The notes under the pieces were generated by a model. It was not told the origin of the DNA. It ran no database searches and worked only from the letters and a program-made list of their open reading frames with translations. Shown here piece after piece: positions 33,701 through 46,600 of a stretch of DNA of 64,000 bases. Made by a program: the position numbers and the translations under genes. The number at the start of each line of letters is the position of its first letter. Position 1 is the first letter of the stretch. Where the stretch lies: the NCBI GenBank assembly GCA_023014365.1, contig JAEBUN010000001.1, positions 2,666,001 through 2,730,000 of the forward strand. The letters run 5' to 3'. The stretch comes from Lepiota brunneoincarnata (lineage: Eukaryota > Basidiomycota > Agaricomycetes > Agaricales > Agaricaceae).

Positions 33701-35933
33701 AGCTACTCGCCCGCAAATGTTTCACTTTCGCTGATATCATGGCACCTAATTTAGATGATCGAGGAGGACCTCTTCTTCCCGGGCAAGCCAAACGACAGTG
33801 AAGAATACGAGAGTACAGAAACAGAAACAGAATTTTCGGGATCATCTCGAAGAAGCTCACTCATTTCGAATGACCCGCCAAGCGTTAATAATGCCACAGC
33901 GACCACTCTGGATGATTTGACGCCTGTAAGCACGGAGAGTGGTGACTTAACCCTGTCCCCCATGACACCCGCCTCTAACTCAACGCCGTTGGCACATACA
34001 TCTTCAAGACCGAGCTCGCCTTCGTTGACTGCTGATCCAATAAAGCATGTTTCGTTCACAGAAAATGAACGCGGTCATGACAAGGTCATGCAGACACCCC
34101 CTTCACCCCGGACGATCAGTGGGGATCCAAACAACCCCGATGGGGCGACACATGTACCCCCTTTGCCACCGCATTCACGAGCGGCTGCGAGGCCCTCGTT
34201 GTATGTCAAGACAGGGCCCAACCTGCAAGGTCCCGGGGTTTTTGCAAGCTCTGCAGCGTCATTTCTAGAGACCGTGGGTCAATTCATTTCCTCTCCCGTC
34301 CCGACCCATAGACCTACGGAGCGCGCAAATGGATTTGGAGCTCGGAGGTTATCGTCGGGTATGCCAGCCCCTTGCGACGGGTGCTCCCGGGATCCAAAGC
34401 CAAGCATCATTCGATGGCATCCCAGGTCAAAATCGCAGCCGGTCGTCTAAGAACGAACCGTACTTGTTGAAGAGCTATAATGCATCTAGGAATCCGAGGG
34501 ATCACACGATTCTTGAAGTCATCTATATGGAGATGCTTTCTTCGAGATTTATCAATATGACACCCCTATCACTACTGACGAATTATCTGGAATATCATTT
34601 TGTTGGTGAGTGCTCCCTCTGTCAAAGCTGCTGTTATCATGTGCTGAGTTGCCTTGGAAGATGTCCGGACACACCCACCGCTGTTGTACACTTTCCCCCC
34701 GACGGCGCTGTTGCACTCCGAATCGCGATTTGTGACCGATTCTGAACCCGAGACTGAGAGCTCGGAAGAAATGTCGTCGAATGAGGAGGGCCGTGATCCG
34801 ATCAGACGGAAACCCTCCAAGGCTCGGCTCGCAAGGGATCTACCTTCATCATCGAGACCACCCCGTTCACGATATCGCTGTGTGTTGGGTAAGAAGACGG
34901 GAGATATGCCAGAGAACGATAGATGGCTCACCATGTCCGGCCTGCTCAAGCATCAGTCACCGTATATCACGCTTGATGGTTCGCGATCACATGCCTACTC
35001 CCCTGCAGCCATGTCTGCGCACCCGGTGGGGGGGAGCGTTGACGAGACAGTCACAAGACGGACTTCGAGCTTGCCAAACGCAACGCTGAACATTGATCTG
35101 AGGTCGTTGAATATGCACTTATACTTGCGCTCAATGGAGGTGCTGGGATGTTCTGAGCCGATGTGGGAATGGGTGATACGGTACCAAGAGAGGCTTCGTC
35201 AGCGGAAGAGGGCTAATGAGACACAAGCGGTACTTGAGGGACCAATCAGGTCCGCGAAGAGCCAGACGAGCTTGAACTCGATAGGGAGTGGGGATTCAAC
35301 GAGTTCGGTTATGGGTGGAATTGCGGAGATGACTAGGGATGACTTTGAGCTCCTTTTATCGAATTTTGAGCTGTGAGTGCTTGGGACTTTGGGTTGAAGA
35401 AGCTCGCTTACATTGTTGGTGATAGGGACATGCAAGACCAGGCATCGGTAGATTATGCACTACAAGAGCGAATGGATTGGCGTGTCTTTTCTTCCCCCAG
35501 AGATCTCAGGCGCAAAGCATTCGACGAGGCGTGCAGGAAGTGGGACAAGTGGGTATCGAAACACGAGAAAAAGACGAGGCTCCCGGCCCACCGCGCCAGC
35601 CACCATCCTCCTCCTAATGGCAAGAAAAGGCACGATGTGAACGATCATGGAAATGGGAATGGGACGAACGTGGTCTCGCCGGTAACACCACGCGAGCCCA
35701 ATCAGTCGAATGGAGAGTTGCTTGCTGTGCGGCATGAACACAACGGTGGAGGGGTCAATGGGAAACAATGGTCGAAGCAAGACATTGGTTCGCCACAAAG
35801 TCCGATATCGTTCAACTCGTCAAGCCTGCCGCCGGACAAAAGGCTTAGTCGGTCGATGAGGGTGTTTGTTGCGTGGAAGCCTAGAGACCCCAGTTCGCCT
35901 AATCAGGCTGTATTCAGCGTTGGTGGGCCTTGA
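30771..35933 (+). CDS. Large class I SAM-dependent methyltransferase with disordered flanks
   Basis: The core is clear. Motif I 'VLDIGCGTGTW' spans two exons, followed by 'GIDLVPTQPDF', 'RVKWVQANFLEGLPF', 'FDFVHVKRIALGVPE' and 'CARVLKPGGALEMIEEDLFFPG'. Resolved exons: ..32689, 32876..32956, 33020..33036, 33089..33129, 33188..33203, 33261..33348, 33415..33456, 33511..33550, 33611..33667, 33755..34347, 34400..34605, 34661..35372, 35426..35933. Two are only 17 and 16 nt. A conserved pre-core segment ('KYRFSTADRLILREL') and a post-core block ('NPRDHTILEVIYMEML', 'DVRTHPPLLYTFPP') also belong to this basidiomycete family. The N-terminus from ATG 30771 is Pro/Ser-rich. Its exon borders near 31470..31530 and 32345..32460 are unresolved; both need a short intron or an indel. 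Intron 31855..32124 is likely. The substrate is unknown. I cannot exclude that the N-terminal repeat region is a separate gene. Confidence 0.78.
31084..31809 (+). repeat. Five dispersed E-[DE]-V-T-P-W-E motifs in coding sequence
   Basis: In the N-terminal part of the methyltransferase gene the motif appears as 'REDVTPWEF' (31084), 'VEDVTPWEL' (31284), 'VEDVTPWEL' (31418), 'TEDVTPWEL' (31662) and 'VEEVTPWEL' (31782). The last four are followed by Pro-containing 'xPxP'. The spacers are unalike Ser/Pro-rich sequence, and codons differ between copies ('gttacccct', 'gttacgcct', 'gtaacaccc', 'gtgactccc'), so the peptide rather than the DNA is conserved. Confidence 0.75.
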
Positions 35934-36803
35934 TTTATTTCTTGCTTGTTCCGGGGTTGATCCCTACTTGATCGACAAGATTTGACTTCGCCTTTGAACA
36001 TTTTTGTTTGGCATGCCCCATTTACATGTGCTTATTTGTAAAGACAACTGTCCTAAATCCCGAAAGACATTGTTGATCGTATACCATACAACAACTAGAA
36101 ATGTATGTGCCACCTATGTTTAACTTGTTGATATGCTTCTTTGTAGCCCTGTCTCGAACACCTATTAGCTTCTTGTTTTGATACTTCCATAAACAACCTT
36201 ATGAATCATTTAAAAAGAAGTTCTGTCAAACACAGCGGACCTTGTCTGACTTTTTGAGTGCCTCGTTAACAATGATAGGAGATTCCCACTCATGGGAGGG
36301 GACGACATGTGAATGAGCCCCGGCATCTATTCTTCACCCGGCACTTGATTTTTCTCTCATGTGGTGCATGTGTGTGTGTATATACGTGTGTGTGTGTGGA
36401 ATCCTGACAGATCCCAAGTGGATCCCAAACAACCCCCCCTTCCCAACTCATTGTTCTCTTCCCATTTATATTATATTATATTTTTTCTTTTTATCTGTGA
36501 GCACAGCCTCTCGACGCCACTATGGACCCAGAACCCCGAAAATGGACATCCGATCACGAGTCCTTATCGGGAATCCGGGATTGCCTGAGTGGGTACCGTG
36601 GGTAAAGAAAATGAGGCGGGCTGGGATTGGGAGGTCATCTGGGCTAAATTAAGGGTAGTCTTCGATCCTAACCCGATTAACCCTTTCCCGGGCGGTACGC
36701 ATAAATCGGGAGTCTCTTGACATGTCCTGACAGCAATTTGATAGCATATGTGATGGGCGGCTGGCACAACGGCAGGTCAGCAGGGGGTTTGAGGCGTGAT
36801 GTT

Positions 36804-36822
36804 GGGGGGGGGGGGGGGGGGG
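36804..36822 (+). repeat. Run of 19 G
   Basis: Uninterrupted G tract on the plus strand, followed by G/A-rich and GCGC sequence. It could form a G-quadruplex and is prone to length errors in sequencing. Confidence 0.9.
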
Positions 36823-38464
36823 AGAGGAGCGCGAGCGCGAGAAAGGGGTGGGGCACTTGAGCGGATTTGGGGTCAGAGGGCGCATCAGCGACTGAAACGG
36901 GGGGATGATGTCAGCCCTCCATGCAACACCATATGGCCCGTCGTGGCGGACTTGACCCTCTATCTCCCCACCTCCCCGTGCCGGATTCCGCTACGAAAAA
37001 AAATCCCTGTCTTGCCGAATTCAATTTCCGAAGTTGGGGCCCACCCCTCTCCCAGTTTTCTTGAAGAAAATGAAAGTAGCCATAGGTATAGTACATACCT
37101 CCTACGTACAAGACGCTCTCATTAGAAGCCCCAACATGGTTCCCACATTCATCACCGATGGAAACACTCTTGCGTACGACACACACCACACACACCACAT
37201 AAAAAGTTCGTTCATCTCCTGGCCCATTGACGGGCTCAATTTACGTGAAGCCGAGTTGGAAGCGGCAAGAGAGAGAATGATTTGCCGACCAGACAAAAAA
37301 AAACTGAACATCCGTTCGGCCATAATCGATTCTTTTTTTCTTTTCCTGCTAAAACGACAAATCACAACGTCCCGTAGCAACAGCACGTGGCCACAGGTGA
37401 CCGTCTTACTCCGGACCTCGGTGCAATCCAGCGTCCGAGATCGCTGTCTATCGATTCATCAATGTGCTGCTTTACTAGATCGAAGGGGTGGGGGGACACC
37501 AGAAGAAGCTGATGAGGGTCACTCGGTATATACCCTCAGGCGACGTTTCCAAGATACTTGCCTCGGCCAAGAAGAAAAACAACATGGAGTCATTTGCAAA
37601 AAAAGGTATAAAAGCACAGCCCTGAACTGAACTTGCCGCTCCCAACAATAAATAGCAAGTGATATACCATATTCGAACAGCCACCGAAGCTGTTGAAGGG
37701 GAGTTAGATTTCATCTTTGGAGCCCTGTGGCCTGGCACAAGCCTCCCCTCCCCTCCCCCTCAAAGGAGCCAATCTATTCCTGGTATAGAGAACATCTGGG
37801 CAAGGGGGTCAGGAGGGTCAGCCCCCAACAGATAAAGGATAGGAACGTTGAACAAGTTTCAAGTCGGGGATGGAGGGGTGAAGGGTTGGATACACACAAG
37901 GTTCTAGCTTGACGCGCCACGCCCAGGATAAGGAGTTGGAGTGGCCAAGCTCACGAGGACACACGAGGGCGTCTGTTCCCTGAATGCGCAGTCGTCATCA
38001 TGTGAGGATCACTGATAAGATTTTGAACCCTTGAGCGCGCCTCAATGGAAGCTTCGTGTGCTGTTGAACACGGGTCTATACTTGGCGTCAGGAATGATTA
38101 AGTACCCTCGAGAAGGATGGGTGGGGCCAAGTACCCTTCTCTCCATCCAGGAGTCCTCAAGGCTTGTGCTTCTAGGTGCCGATCCCGCCGTGTCGGTGTG
38201 CCGGCAGGGTAGCAGCGGGGGTCAAGGGGCCATCGATCCACTAACCTCCCCCTGAATGCGGATCTTGCAATTTGATTATCGCAATTTGCGATGTAGTATG
38301 GATAACGAAGGAATGATGATGATCTTCCAGTGCCACAGTAGCTCCGCTGGGATCCTCGCTATTTCTAGGATCAAATTTCGATTGGAAGGAGCCTCTGAGG
38401 GCGGAGGGGCGGTGGATTCGAAAGAGCCGTAAGGTTTTAGGCGTTTTGGTTGTTCCGAGTCTCG

Positions 38465-38478
38465 CCCCCCCCCCCCCC
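38465..38478 (+). repeat. Run of 14 C
   Basis: Homopolymer C tract, followed by CT repeats. Confidence 0.9.
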
Positions 38479-39487
38479 TCTCTCCCCAACACTCACACAG
38501 GCAGGGCGAAACTCTAGTAGAAAAAAACACCCTGACGTTGCTAAAAGCGCAAAGCGCGGGGCCGCTCTGCATTCCTTCTCGCCGCTGTCAAAGCAGTGTC
38601 TTATATAAAGAACATATAATAGCTGAGCGCTGTGCGCTTGAGTTTTATTATCTTTGCCCAGAGCTCGTTAACTCCCCCCCCCCAGCCAAGAACATGAACT
38701 GGATGGCCAAATTCAAGATCTTGGGAAATGCCGGGACAACCTATCTTCCAGACTGGATTGGAGAAACTTTTTATTTTATTTTATTCTATCCTACTGGAAC
38801 AAAGAGGGATATGTTCTCGAATCTCATCCCTGTCTGAAATCAGGGGTTTCAACGGCTTTCTCGGAAGGAGAGAAGGAGCTTGTGTGGGTCACACGTCCCG
38901 ACCCCCACCCCCCACCAACAAATGACTTGTTGCGTATCCAGCCACATCACTCACATCCTCCCAGTTGTCGCCATGGTACTTGAGCAAAAGAAGAAACAGC
39001 TCGAGTCGGCATCTTTGAAACAGACATCACGGGACGTCATGCCATCGCTGAAACAAAATCCCCGTCGCCGAAAGATAAAGATCTCTGTCTGTCTCTGTCT
39101 CTGTCTGTCTCTGTCAACTCAACCCCTGCCGTCCCACCTCTGTGAACATGAAAGGCCATGTTACTAAGCCAACCGTCAAGAACAAACGTAGCTTCCGCGT
39201 CCGCGTACGACAGGACGGGACCACGTGAATATGACACCATGAGAAACAAGACAAGACTTGTTCAACGTCCCCATCGGCAAGACACATCACAGATTTGTCC
39301 CAAGAAAGAGAGAAAGGAAGCAATGGGTTGCGTTGGGGTGTATCCGTCCTCTCACCTCGTTGATATTCCGAATGCGTGGGTGTCGAGATGTCGTTCTTCG
39401 GTTATAGATTAGGATCCAGTGGCTTGGCTGGAATTGGTTCAATTCTCCATCAACCACCTCCCTCGGTGCTTCTTTGTAATCCTGCTT

Positions 39488-39533
39488 CCGCCGCCGCCAC
39501 CACCACCACCACCACCACCACCACCACCACCAC
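39488..39533 (+). repeat. (CCG)/(CCA) trinucleotide microsatellite
   Basis: Three or four CCG units run into about a dozen CCA units. They translate to Pro, His or Thr runs, but no gene context is seen. Confidence 0.9.
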
Positions 39534-39634
39534 GACACCCTACGGCTTGGGGTGGGGGGTTCCGACGGCTATTAGGATCTCTTGTTATTTTAGCTCGAAC
39601 CGAGAGTGGGTGTGTGTGTGTCTGTTGTGTTTCG

Positions 39635-39654
39635 AAAAAAAAAAAAAAAAAAAA
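39635..39654 (+). repeat. Run of 20 A between TG and CA repeats
   Basis: Poly-A tract preceded by a (TG)n stretch at about 39610..39620 and followed by ACACACC. It resembles a retroposed poly-A tail, but I found no target-site duplication or gene body next to it. Confidence 0.85.
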
Positions 39655-39893
39655 CACACCATCATCAGCCATACCCATCTACCCGTCCAAACACACAAAC
39701 TTCCGTTTCCAGCTCTTTTTTGGCAAGTGACCCCTTCTCGCAGAAGCAAGGGGGCCAGGAAGCATAAAAAAAGGGGCAAATCACCCATTCCAGGCCATAA
39801 CCACACACACAAGTACACATACATCCATATTCTGACGTCGGTCCCCACCAACCCACTATCCAAACGCGGAGAAAGCGAAGCGAGTTGCATATG

Positions 39894-39917
39894 TATATAT
39901 ATATATATATATATATC
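39894..39917 (+). repeat. (TA)n microsatellite
   Basis: About eleven TA units in a row. Confidence 0.9.
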
Positions 39918-40740
39918 ACTTTTATTTCGAAAGCGGTAAGAACCAATCCACACCACCCCTCACTTTTCCCATTTCAAGGTTTCTGTTTCCTTCCTTGGGA
40001 AGCCGGATAGCAAACCTTCCTGGTTCGAACCTGGAATTCAAAAACATAGCCGACAATGTTTTTTTTTTTTCTCCTAATTCAAATTCTCTATATGTCCTTA
40101 CCGACGGTTCACTCGCTTACACCCTCCCCATCCATAACTGGCTAGCCTTCCCTTGCGCCTTACTAAATCGAGCTCCAGATTCCGGGGGGGGGGGTTTGTT
40201 TATTCGACGAGAAGAGAAGGCTCAAGGCACACAATTTCGGGCAATCCTTACTCACAATCATATAAACCATATTCGGATTGAGGTTACACATTTCGAAAAC
40301 AGAATATAAAGACAGGCAGGGGCAATAAACTAGTAAAATAGGAAATCATCGTATTTCGTTTCCTTCGTCACCAAGTGAACAACATTTAAAGCCAGTATTT
40401 ATCGGAGGACATCATCCCAAGTATCACGGGAGGAGTGAGGTAAAGTATTCGTGACTCGAGCCAGCAGCAAGACATATTCAGACGAGTGCAAAGGAGAGAA
40501 AAAAAAGAAAAAAGAGATGAGGGATGAGGGAGGAAGGAAAAAAAAAAAAAAACAGATAGGTAGATTGATACGGTAGGCGGGAAACAAAAGGGTTATCATC
40601 GCACCCTTCAATTCATTTACATACTACACATACTTGATCGAGACAAAATAACCAACCTGCAAAAGAAGAGAAATGCATAGTGTGGAGAAGAGGGCTCATC
40701 ATATCCTGCGTCAAAACGTCGCCACCATTCAAGCACCACT

Positions 40741-42032
40741 TCATCTTCTACCATAATGCCCACCCTGCTGAACTTGTTGTTGTTGAGGTGGTGCCCAGTG
40801 TCCGTGTTGGGCTGCGGCAGCCGCTAGACCACCAAGGGGTTGACCGGGTCCCCCTTGGGGCCCACCTATGCCAGGATACGAGTAACCACCTGGAGGCATG
40901 CCATGAGCACCATACATGTCGGCATGTGGTTGCTGAGTGGGCTGGTGATGGGGTTGGCCAGGGTGATGGTAAGAGCCACCAGCAGAGTAGGCCTGGGGAG
41001 AGGAAGCTGTTACCTGGGTGTGCTGCTGTTGAGGCGAGGTAGGGGAGCCGAGGGAAATCTGTGGGGGAGGGGGTTGCTGTGCAGCATGAGCATGTGGCTG
41101 GGCAGAAGGAGGCTGGCCCGGGCCAGGGGGAGGGATTGACAATGGAGGTGGGACGGTTGCATTGGGTGTGTGGGGAGAAGTAGCGCCGCGGGGGTTTGTT
41201 GCGGAGGAGACACGCCGACGGCGTTTCTCGCCAACACTAGCGCGGCCACCATGAGGAGTCTCGTCTTCATCGCCATCGTCGTGGTCTTCCTTGATAGGGT
41301 TACCACCGGGTGCACCACTGATAGAAAGGCCACCGGGAAGGTTGTTGGGCCCCGGAGGGGGTGCACCCATGGTCATGGGACCGGAAGCACGGTTGAGGGG
41401 AGTGCCGACAGGCATGGAAGAGGGAAGGGAGCCATGTGGGGCATTGAGACAAGCTTGGATAAGGTTTTTGCCCTCTGGCTGGGTGACGAGAGGTTGAAGC
41501 TTTGCAGTGGTAAAGGTGTATACGAGACCTGTTTCTGATACAACGAGGAGGAGGACCTGGGTGCCGGTGAGGGTGGATAGTTCGTATGCCTGGGAGAGGA
41601 TAAGGGTTAAGAGAAGAGGATGGCACGAAAGAGGCATTTGGATTACCTTTTTCATAATACCTGGAAATAGACATGTGAGAAGGGAGGGAGGGATGAGGAA
41701 CAAGGTGGGTGGGCCTTACCTGCTTTCCTTTTGGAGAACGTTATATGACGTCTCGATTTATCCTGAATAAATTCGATCTTGATCTTTCGTCTTCCTGCTT
41801 TCTTGTCTGACTTGGGCTTTTCCTCGTCCTCGTCCTCGTCTCCGGCACTGTCGACCGCGTCATGGTCGTTGATGAACGCGTCATCACCCACTGGGGCGGG
41901 GGCACCACCCGGTGGAGGTGGGTGACCATCGGCGGGCGCAGAATTACCGGGATGCATGTCGAGAGTACGCTGGCGTTTACGCATCGTAGGAGAGGTGGGA
42001 GACTGGGCGGAGGAGGGTTGGGAGTGATTCAT
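40741..42032 (-). CDS. MCM1: SRF/Mcm1-type MADS-box transcription factor
   Basis: Exons 41720..42032, 41647..41660 (14 nt) and 40741..41589 total 1176 nt, 391 residues. An acidic stretch ('DEDEDEEKPK') precedes the MADS domain: 'GRRKIKIEFIQDKSRRHITFSKRK' (broken here for length at RRH), then 'AGIMKKAYELSTLTG' and 'VLLLVVSETGLVYTFTT', followed by the SAM extension 'KLQPLV'. This is the type I (SRF) subclass that binds CArG-like boxes as a dimer and works with cofactors in mating and cell-cycle genes. The C-terminal half is Gln/Pro/His-rich, like an activation domain. The 14-nt exon codes for 'IMKK' inside the DNA-binding helix, so skipping it would break the protein. Confidence 0.94.
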
Positions 42033-43679
42033 GGGATGGACAGGTTCGCGAGAAAGGAAAGTCGAGAGGGGGTGGTACCGAATACGAAAGGAGGTGGGGT
42101 TGTTGAGCGTAAGGTGCTGGGTGGTGGGGGGGGCGCAGGGGGGAGGGAAAAAAGCTGTGTGACTCACGGGAAAGGGGTTGTGAGAGTACGTTGTGGAGGA
42201 TATTTTGGGGGAGAGATGAGGTGTGAAGTGGAGGGCTGTGGAAGACGTCGAGGATGGCGAGCAGAGGGGGTTACGGAGTCTGGCCGGAAAAGGAATTGTG
42301 TGGGAGGGCGAAAAGGGAAGGTTGATCAGGACTCGTTTTTGAGGAGCAACGCAGATAAACGCCATCACAAAATACAAACATCCCCCAACTCCAAACATCA
42401 CCAAACACCAAGGCACACCTGTCTATATCCGGACAACCCCGAAAGATAACGCACAGCCTCAGTCACTGCGGCCCAGCACACTCACACTTGTTCTCTCCAA
42501 GTAACTCCCCCCGTCTTCCATCCACCACCCCCAACCCAGCCCTCGCCTCCTCCTCGCCCATCTCCCCCTGGTCCTCTTCTAGTCCACCATCCTCCCGGCT
42601 CCCTTTCTTTCCCCGCGTGACATCCTTTCCCACGCCCCCCACCGCTGACCGCACCAGGTTCCTACCTGTCAGCCGAATAAGGCAGCTGGAGATATAAATC
42701 TGGAACCTCCCATCATCCTGGGATCACACAACAGGACCCCAAATCCCCGGTCCGTTTCGTCTCCCTACTCCCTTCCGGGTTCCACACTCCTCTTGTTCGA
42801 TCACTCCGCAAGAGCTACCCACCACAACACCCCGTTGTGGCCATGCGCCCCGCCCGCAATTCCATCACTTTGAACCCTCCTTGCCCTCAATTTCCATCCC
42901 CTCCACCACCCTCAATCTCCCCCCCCCCCCACCATCGATAATATCAATACCATCATCATCATTATCATCATCCGGACAGGACAGGTGACAGTAAATAGCG
43001 GCAATGAATGTAATACCTGTGTTCCGATTATCCAGGGAAACCCATCTTCTCCCACCAGGGTCCTTTTTGTTCATGCTTTTCTTTCTTTCTTCCCCCTAAC
43101 CCTTTCCCCTCACGCACACGGCTGCTATGCAACCGCCATTGAACCCTTACCCTCGAATTCTCTCACTCTCGTAATCTCCCTCCCCACACACAAAGCCGTT
43201 TTACCCTCACTGATTCTGTCATCCCCCTTGTTCATGGACTGACAAGTTTCACTTACGGCTCGCTCCTGACATCATCGCGGGCGCCCTTCATTCCTTACCA
43301 AAATACTATTAGCAAACACTTGTTATACAAACAGCTAAAGTGTAGTCCTACGGATAACCCAAGAAGTATAATTATATTCTCCTTATCCCAGAGGGTGGCG
43401 CACATCGCGCTCTTTACAAGTTTTTTTTCGAATTTTTTTTTTTTGACAACTCTTTTTTTCTTTTTTTTTTTTGTTTCTTTTCTTTTTTTTTTAGGGTACC
43501 AACTCCCAGCGCCCGACGGTCCTCCCATGCTGAGGCCGCACTTACAAGGCGCTCTTCGCTGCTCCGCTCGATCTCTCTTGAAGCTGGAAATGGGACCCTG
43601 TCTTGCTGTGGTCGCAGGGGTTATTGATGAGGAAACAGGAGCCCTCTCAGTCGCATCTTCTGATGTCCTGTCTCAATGC
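42033..43679. other. Intergenic: MADS gene upstream region and C/T-rich sequence
   Basis: The minus-strand MADS gene must be driven from here. On the plus strand the region is C/T-rich with poly-T tracts at about 43420..43490 and a CATCAT microsatellite near 42950..42975. No coding sequence is supported. Confidence 0.5.
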
Positions 43680-46600
43680 TCACGACGTCTTCGGTACCAC
43701 CGGTCGTTCGAAAAGGGCTAGTGCCCGCGTTACGCGCTCCTCAAAGCTGAGTCTCATCAGCGACGCTGATTGCCGCACCATCGTTAGTGCCGCAATCATC
43801 TTGCCCACAGTGACGTTATTTCTGGCTTGCCACTCCCCGGGCATCACGCCTAGTAGGTAGTTTGCTGTTTCTTGATCTGTAAAGAAGGTCAAAGCCGGTG
43901 AAAAGGCGGAAGAGAGGAGAAACATCAATCCAATGTACGGTGAAAGGGAGGTCGCATGAGCTATCCCTTATCCATCAACGGCCGAAGAGTAAATCGATAA
44001 CGCACCGCTCGGTTCCGCTACTTCCCCCTCGGCACCCGTCGGCAATCGACTGAGATGCACATCTTCGCATCTTTCGTCCCGACAAACACCTCCTCCGGGT
44101 ACTTCGTACTGGCACAGTTGTCTCGACGGATCAAAGTGTTTCAAAATCGTTGCTAGCTTCAAGGTTTGTAGGTCTGGCAATGCAAAATGTTGTGAATGTG
44201 AGTAGACATCAGATGCAGTGCTCCGATGTGCAGAGGATAGGGTATCAGAGAAAGAAGGGTCAGAGATGTAGAGTCGTGGAGGAGTCATTTGAACCCGCAA
44301 TAGAGGATAATTTGAGAGAGTAGATTGATATTGTTGGAAACTTTGTTCGGGTGAGCTTGGAGGGAAAGTGATAGGCGATTGAGGTTCCACTACTTGTTCT
44401 TGCACGTCTTCGGGAGCCTAAAACATCAATAAAAGCAAAAAGAGCGACATTAGTGATCCAACAGACGGCAGAAGCAAGAAAAAATTGGCTGAGCCAGAGA
44501 TTTGCCTGCAGCGGTCGCAGAAATGAAGATAAGGAGGGGAGACGCACCCGTGCCGACAACGAGCTTAAGTCGGCATCACTAACAGGACTCAAGGGTTCCT
44601 GTTCATCCGAATCCAGGGTATTGGTGGGGTCGCTCATCTGCATGCGCGAAAGTCGCTGTGTAGGCACAATCAGCAAAACGAAACAAAAACCCATCGTCAG
44701 AATTTTCTGAAAAGGGCTGCGAATTGCAGTGGAGAGGTGAAAGATGCCTTGCCAGTTCAGTAGTCTGTGCTTGTGATCCTTACCATATGCGGTAACAGAA
44801 GAAGAAAGGAACAAGCAGGGTGACAATGCCGAAAGGAGATTGAAGCCGGGTATTTGGCGTTGGATGACAACGGCAGGAACAGCAGATCGTCCATGATTGA
44901 CGTTGTATGAGAACCGGAAGCACAAAGAGAGCGATTGAATAGGATCGCGACGCAATGGGGTTCCACAGTATAAGGGGCAATGAGTGTTCGGACAGACAAT
45001 GAGCATAGGACCACTGCGACGGGTGGCTTCATGACAACACACCTTCCAGGTGATGATGGGAGGGGATGTCGGGTGTTTGATGATAAGTAGAATCATCTAC
45101 ATGAACCAAAGCAGCCGAATTAGTTGGGGAGTATACATAGGACAAACCGAAGAGATGGAGAACCGATGGATGTTATAAAACCGTCATTGTCGGGTACCCC
45201 GGAAGTATCCCGGAAAAGGGGATCTGAGAGCAAGGTCAAGATACGTAACGAGGGCACGACCAAAACATACCTGCGTAGTCAGGCAATCTATTCGAGTGAA
45301 AAGTAGATTCGAAATATGTGTGCGATTGGGGGATAGCGGATTGTTCTCTTGATTCCTGGGGCGTTTCAACGGAAGATGGGGTAATCGATGGGGGAATGGC
45401 ATCGTTTGTAAATGCTGTGCTGAGTTTGGCCAGCTATAGTGAACAGTGAAAATCGGGTGTTCACAAACAAGCTGTGTAGCTTACTGCTTTACGCTTTTGA
45501 TTTTCCTCCCTCTGGGCGATTTCCTCTCGCATTTTGCGGATTTTGATTTCAAGAGCGAGCGCATCTGGCGAGGGGGCGACGGCACCCGACCTTGCCTTGA
45601 TGGATCCTGGAGGTACTGGGGACGATCTTGAAGAAACACCAGACGTATTAAAACTGCTGAAGGCCCACGTAACTGGGGTGATCTGAAGTCGTTTTATTTG
45701 GTCACCACCGTCCTCGAACTGGTCGTCATCATTTTCACTGTCGCTCAAGTCGATAATGCACCGGCGCATGTTGCTTATGTTGGCAAAGCTCATGCTAGAC
45801 TGGAGCTTTAATCGCGTAGCATCTGAAGTTCCAGAGTTCATAGATGAATGAGAGTCATCGACATCAACAAAATCAGATGCAACGGGGCGTCGTGTACCCC
45901 TTTTACGGGAATGGCGACCTGAGACACCATCGACCAATTGGTCTTCCCCGATTTGAACTCTTGAGAATGATGTAGTTACGGAACATCCTGAGGATGGCGA
46001 CGCGAGATACGAAGTGGGTGATGAAATGACGGGGAGGCTTGGCTGTGCACTACCAAGGCCTGGAATCTCGTCGATCTCCATTCCGTCCGCGGTTATCGCA
46101 GGTTCAATACTGAGCTGACGAGGAGGTAGGGCTTCCGCCTATAAATGATTTACTGTGAGTTAAAGGATAAGGGGTGGATAGTCATGAGTCACCTGATTCG
46201 CTGGGCCGATACTCTTCAAAAAGTTCTCCACAGTTTCAGTGGGAGCTGGAGATGTCATCGCTACATCTGTATCAGACCGTGATAAGGAGCGAGCCCTGCT
46301 TGAGCCCTCGCCAGTGGCGCCCCGCTTAGCTTTTCGCGATGCCTGAACTGCCTTCTTGCGTGCGAGAAGCTCCTGGCGTCGCTGGCGTTCCATATCAAGC
46401 AAATCTTCCGATGTAGGAGCCATGGCCGGAGGGGAGGTAGGTGCTTTGGCAGACGCCGCCGACATCTCAACTTGATCCAAGGAATCCGGTGATTTTGGAG
46501 ATTGTGAGCTTCGGATGGGGTCTCCGATACGTGAAGCAAGCTGGCTTCTTGGATGATCTTCGGGATACAGTCACTGGCGTTGAAGAGCACTGGCTAGGTT

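Larger units (their letters stand above)
35934..40740. other. 4.8 kb without a supported gene, rich in simple repeats
   Basis: Holds the 3' region of the methyltransferase gene on the left and of the MADS gene on the right. The longest frames (for example 39376..39939) are translations of (CCN)n, (CA)n and (TA)n repeats and are not genes. Several homopolymer and dinucleotide tracts are listed separately. Confidence 0.5.

Noticed and set aside
39635..39654. Poly-A tail of a retroposed gene or SINE
   Set aside because: No body with internal promoter, no target-site duplication; it sits among other simple repeats.
39376..39939. 187-codon open frame
   Set aside because: It consists mostly of microsatellite translation (poly-Thr, poly-Lys, Tyr/Ile runs) with no splice context.
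40005..40045. tRNA-like B box 'ggttcgaacct'
   Set aside because: The flanking bases do not form a 5-bp T stem, and no A box or acceptor stem is found at the right distance.
41170..41538. Plus-strand frame across the MADS gene
   Set aside because: Antisense to the exon encoding the Pro/Gln-rich tail; no conserved motif.
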